A DNA stretch of 36,907 nucleotides from Deltaproteobacteria bacterium (GCA_026388765.1 JAPLJC010000201.1:1-36907), one strand, 5' to 3'. Numbered from the stretch's first letter, positions 8,258 to 17,030 are shown. Notes: generated by a model not told the origin, from the letters alone. A program made the numbers and translations.

Positions 8258-9730
8258 TCATCCTTTCACCCGCCAGGTCGTGCCTTGGGGGGTGTCTTCC
8301 AGGAGAATATCCAGGTCCGCCAGCTGTTGGCGAACGGCGTCGGCCCGGGCCCAATCCTTATTTTTGCGGGCCTGCACCCGCTCGGCGATGAGGCGTTCGA
8401 TCTCTTCCGGGGTGATTTTTAAGTCCGCCGCCTTTTGGCGCAGGGTCCTGACCATCTCCTCGGGGTCAGCCTGGAGCAGGTTTAGCACCTCCCCCAGGCG
8501 CACCAGACTGTCATAGGTCTCCCGAAGGATGGTGAGATAGCCCGGATGCTCGGAAGGTTCCTCCATCAGGCGGTTAAGCAGGCGCACCGCGTCGAAGAGG
8601 AAGCCCAGGGCCTGGGCGGTGTTGAGGTCGTCGTCCATGGCCGCTTCAAACCGGGCCCCCAGTGACCCCAGGCGGGCGCATTCCTCCAGGGTCAGGTTGG
8701 CCTCGAAGTCGATGGAGGTCTGGGGCTGGAAGTCAGGATAGTCCCGAAGGGTCTCCTGGATGCGGGCCAGGGTGGTGTAAAGCCGCAACAGGGCAGCTTC
8801 GGCCTCGGCCAGGGCGGCGTCGGAGAAATCCAAGGGGCTGCGGTAGTGGCTGTTGATGAGGAAAAAGCGCACCACCTCGGCGGGGAAGCGGGCCAAGACC
8901 TCTTTGACGGTGAAGAAATTGCCCAGGGACTTGGACATCTTCTCCTGGTTGATGGTGAGCAGGCCGTGATGCAGCCAAAACTGTGCAAAAGGCCGGCCGG
9001 TGGCCGCTTCGGACTGGGCCAACTCGTTTTCGTGGTGGGGGAAGACCAAATCCTGGCCACCGCCGTGGAGGTCGAAGCTCTCCCCCAGGTAGTGCAGGCT
9101 CATGGCGGAGCACTCGATGTGCCAGCCGGGACGCCCCGGACCCCAGGGACTGGGCCAGGCCGGCTCCCCGGGCTTGCTGGCCTTCCACAAGACGAAATCC
9201 AGGGGGTCTTCCTTGTGGGGGTCCACCTCGATGCGGGCGCCCACCAACATGTCATCCAGACTCTGGCCGGAGAGCTTGCCGTAGCCGGGGAAGCGCCGCA
9301 CCCGGAAGTAAACGTCTTCGGCGCCCTGGTAGGCAAAACCCCGCTCTTCCAGGCGGCGAATCAGGTCGAGGATTTGCGGGATATGTTCCGTGGCCTTGGG
9401 CTCGATGGTGGCCGGGGGCAATCCCAGGGCGGCCATGTCCTCCTGAAACGAGGCGATGTAACGCCCCGCCACCTCCTGCCACGAGGCCCCGGTCTCCTGG
9501 GCCCGGCGGATGATCTTGTCGTCGATGTCGGTAAAATTTCTGACCCAGGTGACGTTCAGGCCGCGCCGGCGCAGGTGGCGCACCAGAACCTCGAAGACCA
9601 CGCAGGAGCGGGCGTGGCCCAGGTGGGCGTCATCGTAAACCGTCACTCCGCAGGCGTAAAAACCGACCTTTCCCGGCGTCAGGGGCTTGAAGGCTTCCTT
9701 GCGTCTGCTTAATGTATTATAGAGTTGCAT
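8258..9730 (-). CDS. cysS: cysteine--tRNA ligase
   Basis: Class I aminoacyl-tRNA synthetase charging tRNA-Cys in the cytoplasm, 490 residues from the ATG at 9730 ([20 protein letters not shown]). Signatures: [16 protein letters not shown] (HIGH-type motif HLGH and zinc Cys), WHIECSAMS and [15 protein letters not shown] for zinc and tRNA binding, KMSKSLGN (KMSKS loop), DALR-type C-terminal helical domain with [19 protein letters not shown] at 9772 would add 14 residues that do not belong to the family core. No strong ribosome site precedes 9730. It is divergent from the PC4-like gene. Confidence 0.97.
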   Translation of the reverse strand: MQLYNTLSRRKEAFKPLTPGKVGFYACGVTVYDDAHLGHARSCVVFEVLVRHLRRRGLNVTWVRNFTDIDDKIIRRAQETGASWQEVAGRYIASFQEDMAALGLPPATIEPKATEHIPQILDLIRRLEERGFAYQGAEDVYFRVRRFPGYGKLSGQSLDDMLVGARIEVDPHKEDPLDFVLWKASKPGEPAWPSPWGPGRPGWHIECSAMSLHYLGESFDLHGGGQDLVFPHHENELAQSEAATGRPFAQFWLHHGLLTINQEKMSKSLGNFFTVKEVLARFPAEVVRFFLINSHYRSPLDFSDAALAEAEAALLRLYTTLARIQETLRDYPDFQPQTSIDFEANLTLEECARLGSLGARFEAAMDDDLNTAQALGFLFDAVRLLNRLMEEPSEHPGYLTILRETYDSLVRLGEVLNLLQADPEEMVRTLRQKAADLKITPEEIERLIAERVQARKNKDWARADAVRQQLADLDILLEDTPQGTTWRVKG

Positions 9731-9813
9731 CGAAAAAGGGGTTGACAAGGTCGATAAGATAAACGAAGTCAATCCCCAGCAGGTTTCCCGGGGAGGAAAC
9801 CACAGGGGGAAAG

Positions 9814-10074
9814 ATGTCCGAAATCATCAGTCAGATTACCAAAAACGCCCGAGAAGTAGTATTCCTGTCACTGTCCGAGTTTAAGGGCCACCGCCTCATC
9901 GATATCCGGGTCCACGTGCCCGGGGACCAGGAGGGCGACTGGGTGCCCACGCGCAAAGGAGTTTCCCTGTCGGTGGGTCTTTATCCCGCCTTCAAGCAGG
10001 CCCTGGTCCAACTGGAGCAGGCCCTGATCAAACAGGGTCTCCTGGATCCGGAAGACCTGGAAGCCTCGGAGTGA
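9814..10074 (+). CDS. PC4/p15-type transcriptional coactivator family protein
   Basis: Protein of 86 residues related to bacterial homologues of PC4 (YdbC-like), which bind single-stranded DNA as dimers. Seen: FLSLSEFKGHRLIDIRVHV, then WVPTRKGVSLSVGLYPAFKQ and ALVQLEQAL, matching the strand-strand-helix layout and the KxG(V/I)xL core. Start ATG follows GGGGGAAAG. Monocistronic. Its role in bacteria is uncertain; DNA binding is inferred from the family. Confidence 0.88.
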   Translation: MSEIISQITKNAREVVFLSLSEFKGHRLIDIRVHVPGDQEGDWVPTRKGVSLSVGLYPAFKQALVQLEQALIKQGLLDPEDLEASE

Positions 10075-10190
10075 CGCTGCAAAATTGAACTATACTCCAT
10101 CAGGACCTGGGACGCAACGAAAAGGCGGGGGTTTTAACCAGGGGCTTGGGATCGGCAGGCGGCCGCCACCGGTCTCCGGGGGCTTTTCTG

Positions 10191-10214
10191 GTTCCCAAGC
10201 AGGAGCTTGGGAAC
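10191..10214. repeat. GTTCCCAAGC palindrome
   Basis: GTTCCCAAGC-AGGA-GCTTGGGAAC, just downstream of the HAF-repeat gene stop. A close copy is at 26654-26676 and degenerate ones lie near 25921 and 26597. Confidence 0.7.
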
Positions 10215-10231
10215 GAGAACCATAATTGGCG

Positions 10232-11326
10232 TTAATCAGAGCCCAGCAGGAGGAGCAGGAGGGACGGGAGGGGGACGGGATTTTTAGTAAGCAGGTAAGC
10301 GCGGCCAGGAGAAATGGTCGCTCCCACGATCGAGCCCTGGTCGTTGATGCCATTAGCGGTTTGCCAGGAAACACCGGTAGGCAGGTCCACCAGGTCATTG
10401 AGGTCCTGCATCTGCCCATTGCTATAAAGAAAGGGATGGTATAAGGCATCGCCGGCAAGATATGAATATCCCACCACCTGGCCGCTGGCGTTGATGCCCC
10501 AAGCTTTGCTTTGAGTGCCCCCCAGGGTGCCCAGGTCCTGCATGGGGCCGCCGGGGTAGGGGTAAAGAAAGGCATGGGTTTGGCCACTGGTAGTAGTTGA
10601 ATATCCTACCACCTGACCGCTGGCGTTGATGCCAGTAGCGTAGCTTGAATTGCCCCCCAGGGTGCCCAGGTCATGTATGGGACCGCCCGGATAGGGGTAA
10701 AGAAAAGCATGCACTAAGGCATCGCCGGCAAGAGATGAATGTCCCACCACCTGGCCGCTGGCGTTGATGCCCAAAGCTTCGCTGTAAGTGCCCCCAAGGG
10801 TGCCCAGGTCATGCATGGGGCCGCCGGGGAAGGGGTAAAGAAAGGCGTGGTATGAGGCATTGCCGGCAGTAGATGCATACCCCACCACCTGGCCGCTGGC
10901 GTTGATGCCAAAAGCGAAGCTGTAAGTGTTCCCCAGGGTGCCCAGGTCCTGCATGGGGCCGCCGGGGTAGGGGTAAAGAAAGGCATGTGTTGCGCCACTG
11001 GTAGTAGATGCATACCCCACCACCTGGCCGCTGGCGTTGATGCCTGTAGCTTCGCGGTAATTGCCCCCCAGGGTGCCCAGGTCCTGCATGGGGCCGCCGG
11101 GGTAGGGGTAAAGAAAGGCGTCAGCAAAATCGCCAATTGTTGAACCTCCCACCACCTGGCCTCTGGCGTTGATGCCCCTAGCGTCGCTGCCACCAGTGCC
11201 CCCCAGGGTGCCCAGGTCATGGAAAGTGTAGGGTTTGCCGGCCTGCACCGAGGCGGGCGCCGCGCAGAGGGCCAGGAAGATGACCAGCACCAACACCAGC
11301 AGCCTATGCAGGTTTCCTCTTGCCAT
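10232..11326 (-). CDS. secreted HAF-repeat protein with PEP-CTERM-like but cut C-terminus
   Basis: Protein of 364 residues. Signal peptide at 1-29 (MARGNLHRLLVLVLVIFLAL... ending SVQA). Then six HAF repeats of about 45 residues each, of the form DLGTLGG...GINASGQVVG...HAFLYPYPGGPMQ, and a diverged seventh (DLNDLVDLP...GINDQGSIVG...AYLLTKN). The end, NPVPLPSLLLLLLGSD-stop, looks like the start of a PEP-CTERM sorting tail (Pro motif and hydrophobic run) but lacks the rest of the helix and the Arg-rich end. It is probably exported; the cut tail may result from a mutation or give a released form. Function unknown: HAF repeats likely form a beta-propeller-like fold. Confidence 0.85.
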   Translation of the reverse strand: MARGNLHRLLVLVLVIFLALCAAPASVQAGKPYTFHDLGTLGGTGGSDARGINARGQVVGGSTIGDFADAFLYPYPGGPMQDLGTLGGNYREATGINASGQVVGYASTTSGATHAFLYPYPGGPMQDLGTLGNTYSFAFGINASGQVVGYASTAGNASYHAFLYPFPGGPMHDLGTLGGTYSEALGINASGQVVGHSSLAGDALVHAFLYPYPGGPIHDLGTLGGNSSYATGINASGQVVGYSTTTSGQTHAFLYPYPGGPMQDLGTLGGTQSKAWGINASGQVVGYSYLAGDALYHPFLYSNGQMQDLNDLVDLPTGVSWQTANGINDQGSIVGATISPGRAYLLTKNPVPLPSLLLLLLGSD

Positions 11327-11477
11327 AACCGTTTTCTCCCACTGAGTCTATGACCCATGGCTTTCGCCCCCGCCGCGCGGCGGGTTGGGCTTGATTCGAG
11401 CAATTCAAAATACGCGCGAATTTGAAAAAATGTCAAAGGATATTTAACGAAAGGTATTTCTTGAGGAAAGGAGAACA

Positions 11478-11569
11478 GGGTGCGCCCTGCGCATCGGACC
11501 CAGGCTATGCACCAGATTGATCTGGTGCGCAGGGCGCACCCTACATCTCGAAACTCGAAACTCGAAACT
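11478..11569. repeat. long inverted repeat plus three heptamers
   Basis: GGGTGCGCCCTGCGCA (11478-11493) and its exact complement (11526-11541) bound a 64-base element; an inner CACCAGAT/ATCTGGTG pair (11510-11527) is nested. Three copies of CGAAACT follow at 11549-11569 and reach the stop codon of the next gene. Confidence 0.75.
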
Positions 11570-12416
11570 ATCTTTTCTTCCGCTGGCGCTTTTCCCGGTA
11601 GAGGCGACCGTCGGCCCGAGCCATCAAAAGCGGCGGGGCGGCGGGACGTCGGGGCTGGAACAAGGCGTAACCCAGGGATAGCCCCACCGGCAGTTCGGCA
11701 AAGGCGGCGGTCAGATCCAGTTCCACCTCTTGACGCAGAAGCTTGAGGCGGGGCAGGGACCGCCTGAACAGACAGGCGAACTCATCACCCCCCAAACGGG
11801 CCAAGATTTCCCCCTGCTTGAGTTTGGCGTTCCAACTCCTGACCGTCTCCCTTAAAAAGGCGTCTCCCACCTGATGACCCCAGCCGTCGTTGATCTCCTT
11901 GAACCGGTCGATATCGGCCAGGCCCAGGGTAAATGGGGTTTGTCCCCGGCAGGCTTGCAACAGGGCATTCTCCCAGTAGCGCCGGTTGAAGGCGCCGGTG
12001 AGGCCGTCCCGCAAGGCCTGGTCCTGCAAGTCTCTTTGCGCCTGGGTGAGGCGCAGCCCTGCCTTGACCTTGGCGCTCACCTCCTGAGGATCAATTGGTT
12101 TGGTGATGAAATCATCGGCGCCCTGGGAAATGCCGTGGCCAATATAGCTCTTTTCCAGGGCGGTGAGGAAGATGAAGAAGGTGTCTTTTAGGTCTGGGTC
12201 CTTTTTTACGGCCTGGCAGACCTGCGGCCCATCCATATTGGGCATCATCCAGTCGCAGATGATCAGATCCGGCTTGGCGGCATGGGCCTGAGCCAGGGCC
12301 TGGACGCCGTCATCGGCGGCCATTACCTGGTAACCGTCCTTCTCCAGGAATTTTCGCAGAATCTGCAAGCAAGAAGGGTCGTCGTCAATGATCAATACCC
12401 GTGGTTGGGTTAACAT
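11568..12416 (-). CDS. response regulator with GGDEF diguanylate cyclase domain
   Basis: PleD-like protein of 282 residues from the ATG at 12416 (MLTQPRVLIIDDDPSCLQIL). Receiver domain residues 1-~120: acidic IIDDD, phosphoryl Asp in LIICDWMMPNMDG, Lys in FITKPID. GGDEF domain ~125-275: DGLTGAFNRRYWE, LADIDRFKEINDGWGHQVGD, and active loop RLGGDEFA. The active site is intact, so it should make cyclic di-GMP from two GTP. A GGAGGTGAC site precedes 12416; a longer frame from 12464 lacks one. It follows the hybrid kinase gene by about 64 bases on the same strand, a likely signalling pair. The stop codon is supplied by a heptamer repeat. Confidence 0.93.
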   Translation of the reverse strand: MLTQPRVLIIDDDPSCLQILRKFLEKDGYQVMAADDGVQALAQAHAAKPDLIICDWMMPNMDGPQVCQAVKKDPDLKDTFFIFLTALEKSYIGHGISQGADDFITKPIDPQEVSAKVKAGLRLTQAQRDLQDQALRDGLTGAFNRRYWENALLQACRGQTPFTLGLADIDRFKEINDGWGHQVGDAFLRETVRSWNAKLKQGEILARLGGDEFACLFRRSLPRLKLLRQEVELDLTAAFAELPVGLSLGYALFQPRRPAAPPLLMARADGRLYREKRQRKKR

Positions 12417-12480
12417 GTCACCTCCATACTCGGACGGTCCCCGACCTTTGAAAATGTTGCCCAATTGACTGCTCAGGCAG

Positions 12481-14178
12481 TTATTTTCCGGACACTAGTT
12501 CTGCCACCTTATCCACCAGATCCCGAGCCCGAAAAGGTTTGGTCAAGGTGGGTGGAATTTCATCAGTGGACTGGCTCAGCGCTGCATCATGTCCGGTGAC
12601 CAGGATCTGCGGAATGGCGATGGTCTGCGGGTCTTTTCGCAAGGCGACACAAAGGTCCAGGCCGTTGCGCAGAGTGGCCCGGGGCCGTACCGGCAGGCCC
12701 ATATCAATGGTGATGAGAGCCGGCGCCAGGCGCCGGGCCCCCTCCAGGCCGTCATCGGCGGTCACCGCGTAGACGGTGCGATAGCCGTGCTTCTGGAGTA
12801 TTCGGGTCATAATTTCAACTAATTTGGGTTCGTCTTCCACTACCAGGACCAGAGGTCCGTTAGCGGGGCCTTCGATCTGCAGGGCCCGTTCCCGGTCCTC
12901 CAGACGGCGCCAGTGCAACGGGGTCGAAGAGACCAGGGGGAGGGTGAAGAAGACTGTGGCGCCTTGCCCCGGGCCGGCGCTGCTGAGCCAAATCTGTCCG
13001 CCCATAAACTCCACCAGATTTTTACAGATAGCCAGGCCCAGACCGCTGCCGCCATACTGTCTGGTGGTGGAGCCGTTGCCCTGGACGAATTTCTGAAACA
13101 AATCATGCTGGATTTCCTGGGGGATGCCGATACCGGTATCGCGGACTTCGAAGCGGACGTGCCCCTTGGCACGGAAGACCCGGGCCTTGACCTGGATCTC
13201 TCCTTCGTGGGTGAACTTAATGGCATTGGCCACCAGGTTGAGAAGAACCTGTTGCAGTTTGCCCGGATCGGCCCGCACCGTCACCTCAGGCCGCCGAAAG
13301 GTCAGCCGTAATTTTTTTTGGGCGGCCTGCACCTGACTTAATTTCTGCACTTCCTCGAAAACCTGGGAAATATCGACCTCCACCAGGCTGAGTTCAACCT
13401 TCCCGGCCTCAATCCTGGCAGTATCCAGGAGCTCGTTGATGAGAATGAGGAGGTTTTTGGCGCTGTCATAAGCGTTTTGGAGAAATTCTTGTTCTTCCGC
13501 GGGATTGTCGCATAATTTATCCAGCACGATGCGCAAAAAACCCAGGATGGAGTTCAAAGGAGTGCGCAGCTCATGGGAAGTATTGGCGAGGAATTCGTCT
13601 TTCAGGCGGTTGGCCCGGGCCAGCTCCAGATTGGCCAGCTCCAGGCTGCGGTTGAGATGGACCAGGGCTAATTCCTGCTGCTGAAAATTGCGCACCAGGT
13701 CATCGGGGTGGCGCCGGTCATTAATCATGGCGATACTGCCCAACATCCGGGAAGAAGCGTCATGGACCCGAACCAGGCTGATTTCCACCGGCACGGGCGA
13801 GCCGCTGTTATGCCGGGCCATGATGGGGTAATTGTCTACCCGGCCCTGGGTCCGGGCCTGGGCCAGCATTTGGTTAAGGGTGGCGGAGTCGGCATAAAAC
13901 TCCCGAAAATGATGGCCTACGACCTCTTCGGCCTTCAAGCCATAGATGTTTTGGCAAACGGAGTTGGCATAGCGGATGATCCCAGCGGCATCGGCAATGC
14001 CAATACCGCGCACGCTCATATCCATCAAGGTCTCCAGGAAGGCCTGGGGATTGCTCGGCCAAGCCGGGGGTGAGTTCGCCGCCGCCGGCGCTGACGACCG
14101 CGCCTTATCAGACGTTGCCTTCTGGGTCGGAGGCCTGGGTGGCGGGTTGCCCCGTGGCTTTCTATCCTGCATTGGCAT
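12481..14178 (-). CDS. PAS-containing hybrid histidine kinase
   Basis: Soluble kinase of 565 residues from the ATG at 14178 (MPMQDRKPRGNPPPRPP, AGAGGGGAAGC upstream). Order: disordered Pro-rich N-terminus; PAS domain ~45-170 (GIGIADAAGIIRYANSVCQN); coiled coil; HisKA with HELRTPLNSILGFL (phospho-His); HATPase with NLVANAIKF (N box), DTGIGIP (G1), GSGLGLAICKNLV (G2); C-terminal receiver LVLVVEDEPKLVEIM, phospho-Asp in LITIDMGLPV, and Lys in PPTLTKPFRARDL. No membrane segment is seen, so it senses a cytoplasmic cue. Probably feeds the receiver-GGDEF protein downstream. A longer frame to 14349 would overlap the sod promoter. Confidence 0.93.
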   Translation of the reverse strand: MPMQDRKPRGNPPPRPPTQKATSDKARSSAPAAANSPPAWPSNPQAFLETLMDMSVRGIGIADAAGIIRYANSVCQNIYGLKAEEVVGHHFREFYADSATLNQMLAQARTQGRVDNYPIMARHNSGSPVPVEISLVRVHDASSRMLGSIAMINDRRHPDDLVRNFQQQELALVHLNRSLELANLELARANRLKDEFLANTSHELRTPLNSILGFLRIVLDKLCDNPAEEQEFLQNAYDSAKNLLILINELLDTARIEAGKVELSLVEVDISQVFEEVQKLSQVQAAQKKLRLTFRRPEVTVRADPGKLQQVLLNLVANAIKFTHEGEIQVKARVFRAKGHVRFEVRDTGIGIPQEIQHDLFQKFVQGNGSTTRQYGGSGLGLAICKNLVEFMGGQIWLSSAGPGQGATVFFTLPLVSSTPLHWRRLEDRERALQIEGPANGPLVLVVEDEPKLVEIMTRILQKHGYRTVYAVTADDGLEGARRLAPALITIDMGLPVRPRATLRNGLDLCVALRKDPQTIAIPQILVTGHDAALSQSTDEIPPTLTKPFRARDLVDKVAELVSGK

Positions 14179-14301
14179 GCTTCCCCTCTTAAATTCTTCG
14201 GTTAAAGCGGGGAAAAACTTGAGGCAAGAGTTTACTCTCCACGGTTCTAACCTTTCCGGCCTGATAAAATTCTTCGCCGAGGTTGCATTGTCCAGGGACG
14301 A

Positions 14302-14329
14302 CCTTATCTTTAGCGCAAACGAGATAAGG
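14302..14329. promoter_or_regulatory. operator-like inverted repeat before sod
   Basis: CCTTATCT (14302-14309) and AGATAAGG (14322-14329) are exact complements 12 bases apart, about 22 bases before the sod ATG and overlapping a possible -10 (TATCTT, with TTGCAT 16 bases upstream). It could be an operator or an mRNA hairpin. Confidence 0.4.
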
Positions 14330-14351
14330 CTTAGGCCAGAAAGGAGCATCT

Positions 14352-14936
14352 ATGAGTTACGCCGCGCAGGATTTTTCTTTTCTGTTGGGTATGAAGGGCT
14401 TCAGCGACACCTTACTCAAGAATCATTTCACCCTGTACCAGGGCTATGTGACTAACACCAATAAGGTCATGGATTTGCTGGCCGGTATGCTGAAAGACGG
14501 CAAACAGGGAACCCCGGAATTTGCCGAATTGAAGCGGCGCCTGGGATGGGAATTCAACGGCATGCGCTTACATGAACTCTATTTCGGGAACCTCGGGGGC
14601 GACGGGAATCCGGACAAGGCCCCGAACCTGACCAAAAGGGTGGCGGCCCAGTTCGGCTCAGCGGATGCCTGCGCCCAAGACTTTATGGCCACCGCAGCCA
14701 TGCGGGGTATCGGCTGGGTCGTCTGTTTCGAGGATATCGAAAACGGGATGATCTTCAATCAATGGGTCAATGAGCATGACGTGGGCCACCTGACGGGCTG
14801 CAACCCCATCCTGATCTGTGACGTCTTCGAACACGCTTTTATGATCGATTACGGCCTCAAGCGGGCGGACTACCTCACCAGCTTCTTCAACAACGTCAAA
14901 TGGGACGTGGTGGAGCAGCGGCTGGAGACGGCTTAG
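14352..14936 (+). CDS. superoxide dismutase, Fe/Mn family
   Basis: Converts superoxide to oxygen and peroxide; 194 residues. The metal ligands appear as His25 (KNHFTLYQGYV), a His in RLHELYF, and Asp/His in CDVFEHAFMIDYG, followed by KRADYLTSFFNNVKWDVVEQ, the classic C-terminal signature. His25 sits one residue closer to the YV pair than in E. coli SodB, and the first helix lacks the double His, a pattern of a divergent SOD subgroup. No signal peptide: cytoplasmic. AAAGGAGC ribosome site precedes the ATG. Divergent from the kinase gene; an inverted repeat at 14302-14329 may regulate it and a terminator follows. Metal (Fe or Mn) cannot be decided. Confidence 0.93.
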   Translation: MSYAAQDFSFLLGMKGFSDTLLKNHFTLYQGYVTNTNKVMDLLAGMLKDGKQGTPEFAELKRRLGWEFNGMRLHELYFGNLGGDGNPDKAPNLTKRVAAQFGSADACAQDFMATAAMRGIGWVVCFEDIENGMIFNQWVNEHDVGHLTGCNPILICDVFEHAFMIDYGLKRADYLTSFFNNVKWDVVEQRLETA

Positions 14937-14957
14937 TCAGGCGGGTTAGCAGATCCT

Positions 14958-15010
14958 GAGGCGAGAGCTGAGAACGGCAGGGGAAATTCGTCGCTCTCGC
15001 CTCTTCTTTT
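14958..15010 (+). terminator. sod terminator
   Basis: GAGGCGAGAGC (14958-14968) pairs exactly with GCTCTCGCCTC (14993-15003), followed by TTCTTTT. Confidence 0.7.
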
Positions 15011-15052
15011 GCAGCTTAATCAATTGACTAGTGAAGTGAAGGGAAGTCCGAC

Positions 15053-15247
15053 ATGAGGACCATGGAAGGGTATATCCGCGCCATCGCCGGGAGCTTTGTT
15101 TTGCTATCTCTGGCTTTAGGCTATATCTTTAGCCCGTATTGGCACCTTTTTACCGCCTTTGTAGGTCTAAATCTCCTGCAGTCTGCCTTCACCAGGTGGT
15201 GTCTGATGGAAAAATTCTTGGCGAGACTGGGAGTGTCGGAGACCTAG
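15053..15247 (+). CDS. DUF2892 (YgaP-type) inner membrane protein
   Basis: Protein of 64 residues with two membrane helices (about 11-27 and 30-50). IRAIAGSFVLLSLALGYIF and FVGLNLLQSAFTRWCLMEKF are the DUF2892 pattern, found alone or fused to rhodanese (YgaP). Here it is stand-alone; the rhodanese in this window is 13 kb away. AAGGGAAG precedes the start. Function in the family is poorly known. Confidence 0.88.
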   Translation: MRTMEGYIRAIAGSFVLLSLALGYIFSPYWHLFTAFVGLNLLQSAFTRWCLMEKFLARLGVSET

Positions 15248-15335
15248 GCTAAGATTATAATTCCTTTCGGTTAGGTTGGCTTAATGGTGGGTGGGACGCC
15301 CGCCCTCCGGCTACTCCAGTGACCAGGAGATAGAA

Positions 15336-16301
15336 ATGCGCCGCACCGGCTACGTATATGCCCTCCGCTACCTGTTGCACGATCCGGGCTCATGGCATCC
15401 GGAACGCCCCGACCGCCTGAAGGCCATCCATGACGCTCTCGTGGACAGCGACGTCTTTGAGTTATTGGTGCGCCTCAGACCCGACTATGCCCCCCTAAAA
15501 TGGGTGGAGCGCCTGCATGATCCCGACTATATCCGGCGCTTCAAGGAAGCCTGCGAACAGGGCCGGCAGATCTTGGATACCCAGGACTGCGGCATCTCCA
15601 AAGATTCATACCTGACTGCCTTGCTGGCTGTGGGCGGGGTGATGATGGCGGTGGACTCGGTCATGAAGGGCGAACTGGACAACGCCTTTTGCGCCGTGCG
15701 CCCGCCGGGGCATCACGCCGAACGGGATCGGGCCAAGGGGTTCTGCTTTTTCAATAACGTGGCCATAGGCGCGGTCTACGCCCTGGAGAACTACGGGCTG
15801 GAGCGGGTGGCCATCGTCGATTGGGACGTGCATCACGGCAACGGCACCCAGCACCTGTTCGAGGATGACCCCCGGGTGTTTTATGTGTCGCTCCATGAGG
15901 ACCCGCAATTCTGTTACCCCGGCACCGGTTACCGCCGGGAGGAAGGCAAGGGTCCGGGGAAGGGCTTCAACCTGAACCTGCCGTTTCCGCCCCGCAGCGA
16001 GGACAGCGATTACCTGGAGGCCTTAAAAAAAGAGGCCCTGCCCCTCCTGCGGCAATTTGCGCCGCAATTAGTCTTCATTTCTGCTGGCTTTGACGCCCAC
16101 ACAAAGGATCCCCTGGCGCACATGAACCTCACCCGGGAAGGCTACCGGGAGATGGGGCGGCTGGTGCTGGACCTGGCCCTGGAAACCGCCGGGGGCCGGT
16201 TGATCACCGTGCTGGAAGGGGGCTATAACCTGGAAGTTTTGGAGGAGTGCGTCGAGGACCACCTCAGGCTGTTGTTGGACATCCCCTACGACCACTTTTA
16301 A
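15336..16301 (+). CDS. histone deacetylase family protein (class II / acetylpolyamine amidohydrolase-like)
   Basis: Zinc hydrolase of the arginase/deacetylase fold, 321 residues from the ATG at 15336 (MRRTGYVYALRYLLHDPGSW; AGGAGAT upstream). Signatures: HPERPDRLKAI at the N-terminus; RPPGHHAERDRAKGFCFFNN with the catalytic His pair; AIVDWDVHHGNGTQ with the zinc Asp and His; SLHEDPQFCYPGTG; ISAGFDAHTKDPLA with the second zinc Asp; LEGGYNLE. All catalytic residues present. Removes acetyl or similar acyl groups from amines; substrate in bacteria is usually an acetylpolyamine or acetyl-lysine, not decided here. Stands alone; no terminator recognised. Confidence 0.94.
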   Translation: MRRTGYVYALRYLLHDPGSWHPERPDRLKAIHDALVDSDVFELLVRLRPDYAPLKWVERLHDPDYIRRFKEACEQGRQILDTQDCGISKDSYLTALLAVGGVMMAVDSVMKGELDNAFCAVRPPGHHAERDRAKGFCFFNNVAIGAVYALENYGLERVAIVDWDVHHGNGTQHLFEDDPRVFYVSLHEDPQFCYPGTGYRREEGKGPGKGFNLNLPFPPRSEDSDYLEALKKEALPLLRQFAPQLVFISAGFDAHTKDPLAHMNLTREGYREMGRLVLDLALETAGGRLITVLEGGYNLEVLEECVEDHLRLLLDIPYDHF

Positions 16302-16320
16302 AACCTATCTCAAAACCTAA

Positions 16321-16397
16321 TCTTAGGCCTCAAATATATTCGCAGCCTGCAAAAGTTTGGGGACAGAGGTTCTAAGTCCCCCTTTTCTAAAGGGGGA
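16321..16397. repeat. 77-base direct repeat, copy 1
   Basis: Begins TCTTAGGCCTCAAATATATT and ends with a CCCCC...GGGGG palindrome. Copy 2 lies 218 bases downstream without indels and with about six mismatches. Confidence 0.85.
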
Positions 16398-16430
16398 CTT
16401 TATAGGAATACTGTTCAATTAAGCGCCTTT

Positions 16431-16498
16431 GTAGGGGCGGGGTCTCCCCGCCCGGGCTGGACATCCTTATCTTCTGGGCGGGGGAACCCCACCCCCAC
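16431..16498. repeat. imperfect 68-base inverted element
   Basis: Left arm starts GTAGGGGCGGGGTCTCCCCG (16431); the right arm to 16498 is its near complement (about 19 of 23). A longer member of the GTAGGGGCGG family. Confidence 0.7.
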
Positions 16499-16538
16499 AA
16501 CCTCGGTGTCCAATATTACTTGTTTGACGGCAACTCGG

Positions 16539-16615
16539 TCTTAGGCCTCAAATATATTCGCAACCTCTACAAGTTTGGGGACAGAGGTTCTAAGTCCCCC
16601 TTTTTTAAAGGGGGA
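16539..16615. repeat. 77-base direct repeat, copy 2
   Basis: See copy 1 at 16321-16397; the same boundaries, differing mainly in the middle (CAACCTCTAC for CAGCCTGCAA). Confidence 0.85.
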
Positions 16616-16897
16616 TTTAGGGGGATTATCAAGCGCTTATTTAATCCCCCCACCCCCCCCTTTGAAAAGGTGGGTTAAAAACTGCGGTTTTAAATATCAT
16701 AGCAACTATGCAGCACTACACTAATGTTCTGTCCAGTAAGTCCCTTTCAAGAGTCCTCGCTTTTAATCCCCTCCCCCTTGAGGGGAGAGGGTTAGGGTGG
16801 GGGAGTAATTCCTCAGAAATACCTGGAAGACCACTTACGGCTATCGGGCCTATCAGGGTAAGTTTTGGCGGGCAGCCGAACTATGTAAAGAAAATAC

Positions 16898-16927
16898 TTG
16901 ACATTCACCCCGTGGTTGTGCTAACGA
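16898..16927 (+). promoter_or_regulatory. probable promoter of the cold-shock gene
   Basis: TTGACA (16898-16903), 18-base spacer, TAACGA (16922-16927). It would give a leader of about 155 bases, which is typical for cold-shock mRNAs. Confidence 0.45.
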
Positions 16928-16998
16928 ATTTTTCATCACTTTTTTAGACCTTTTGTCAGGCGCATATGCAGTGCTCGGGCGACAAAGTTAAAACCAGG

Positions 16999-17030
16999 AA
17001 CGGTAAGGCGGGAGCCGGCCGTTTTTTTTT
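16999..17030 (+). promoter_or_regulatory. terminator-like hairpin in the cold-shock leader
   Basis: AACGG (16999-17003) pairs with CCGTT (17019-17023), with inner GGC/GCC, followed by nine Ts (17022-17030). Its place between promoter and start codon suggests attenuation or a cold-responsive switch; that is inference. Confidence 0.45.

Larger units (their letters stand above)
16302..16897. other. gene-free stretch filled with dispersed repeats
   Basis: About 600 bases with no credible gene: a 77-base direct repeat in two copies, a 68-base imperfect palindrome between them, C/G-rich palindromes of the CCCCCTTTT-AAAGGGGG type near 16377, 16594 and 16647, and a CTCCCCCTTGAGGGGAGAGG block at about 16768. 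A frame at 16708-16947 only translates these repeats. Confidence 0.75.

Noticed and set aside
10270-11220. CRISPR-like periodic array
   Set aside because: The period of about 135 bases is coding repetition of HAF units, with no short conserved repeat and unique spacers.
16708-16947. 79-codon frame in the repeat region
   Set aside because: Much of the sequence (NPLPLEGRGLGWG) is the translation of a dispersed G/C-rich repeat.
16980-17030. Cyclic di-GMP (GEMM) riboswitch before the cold-shock gene
   Set aside because: A GACAAAG and AAAACC resemblance exists, but the second conserved half (GACGCAAAG and its tetraloop receptor) is absent.
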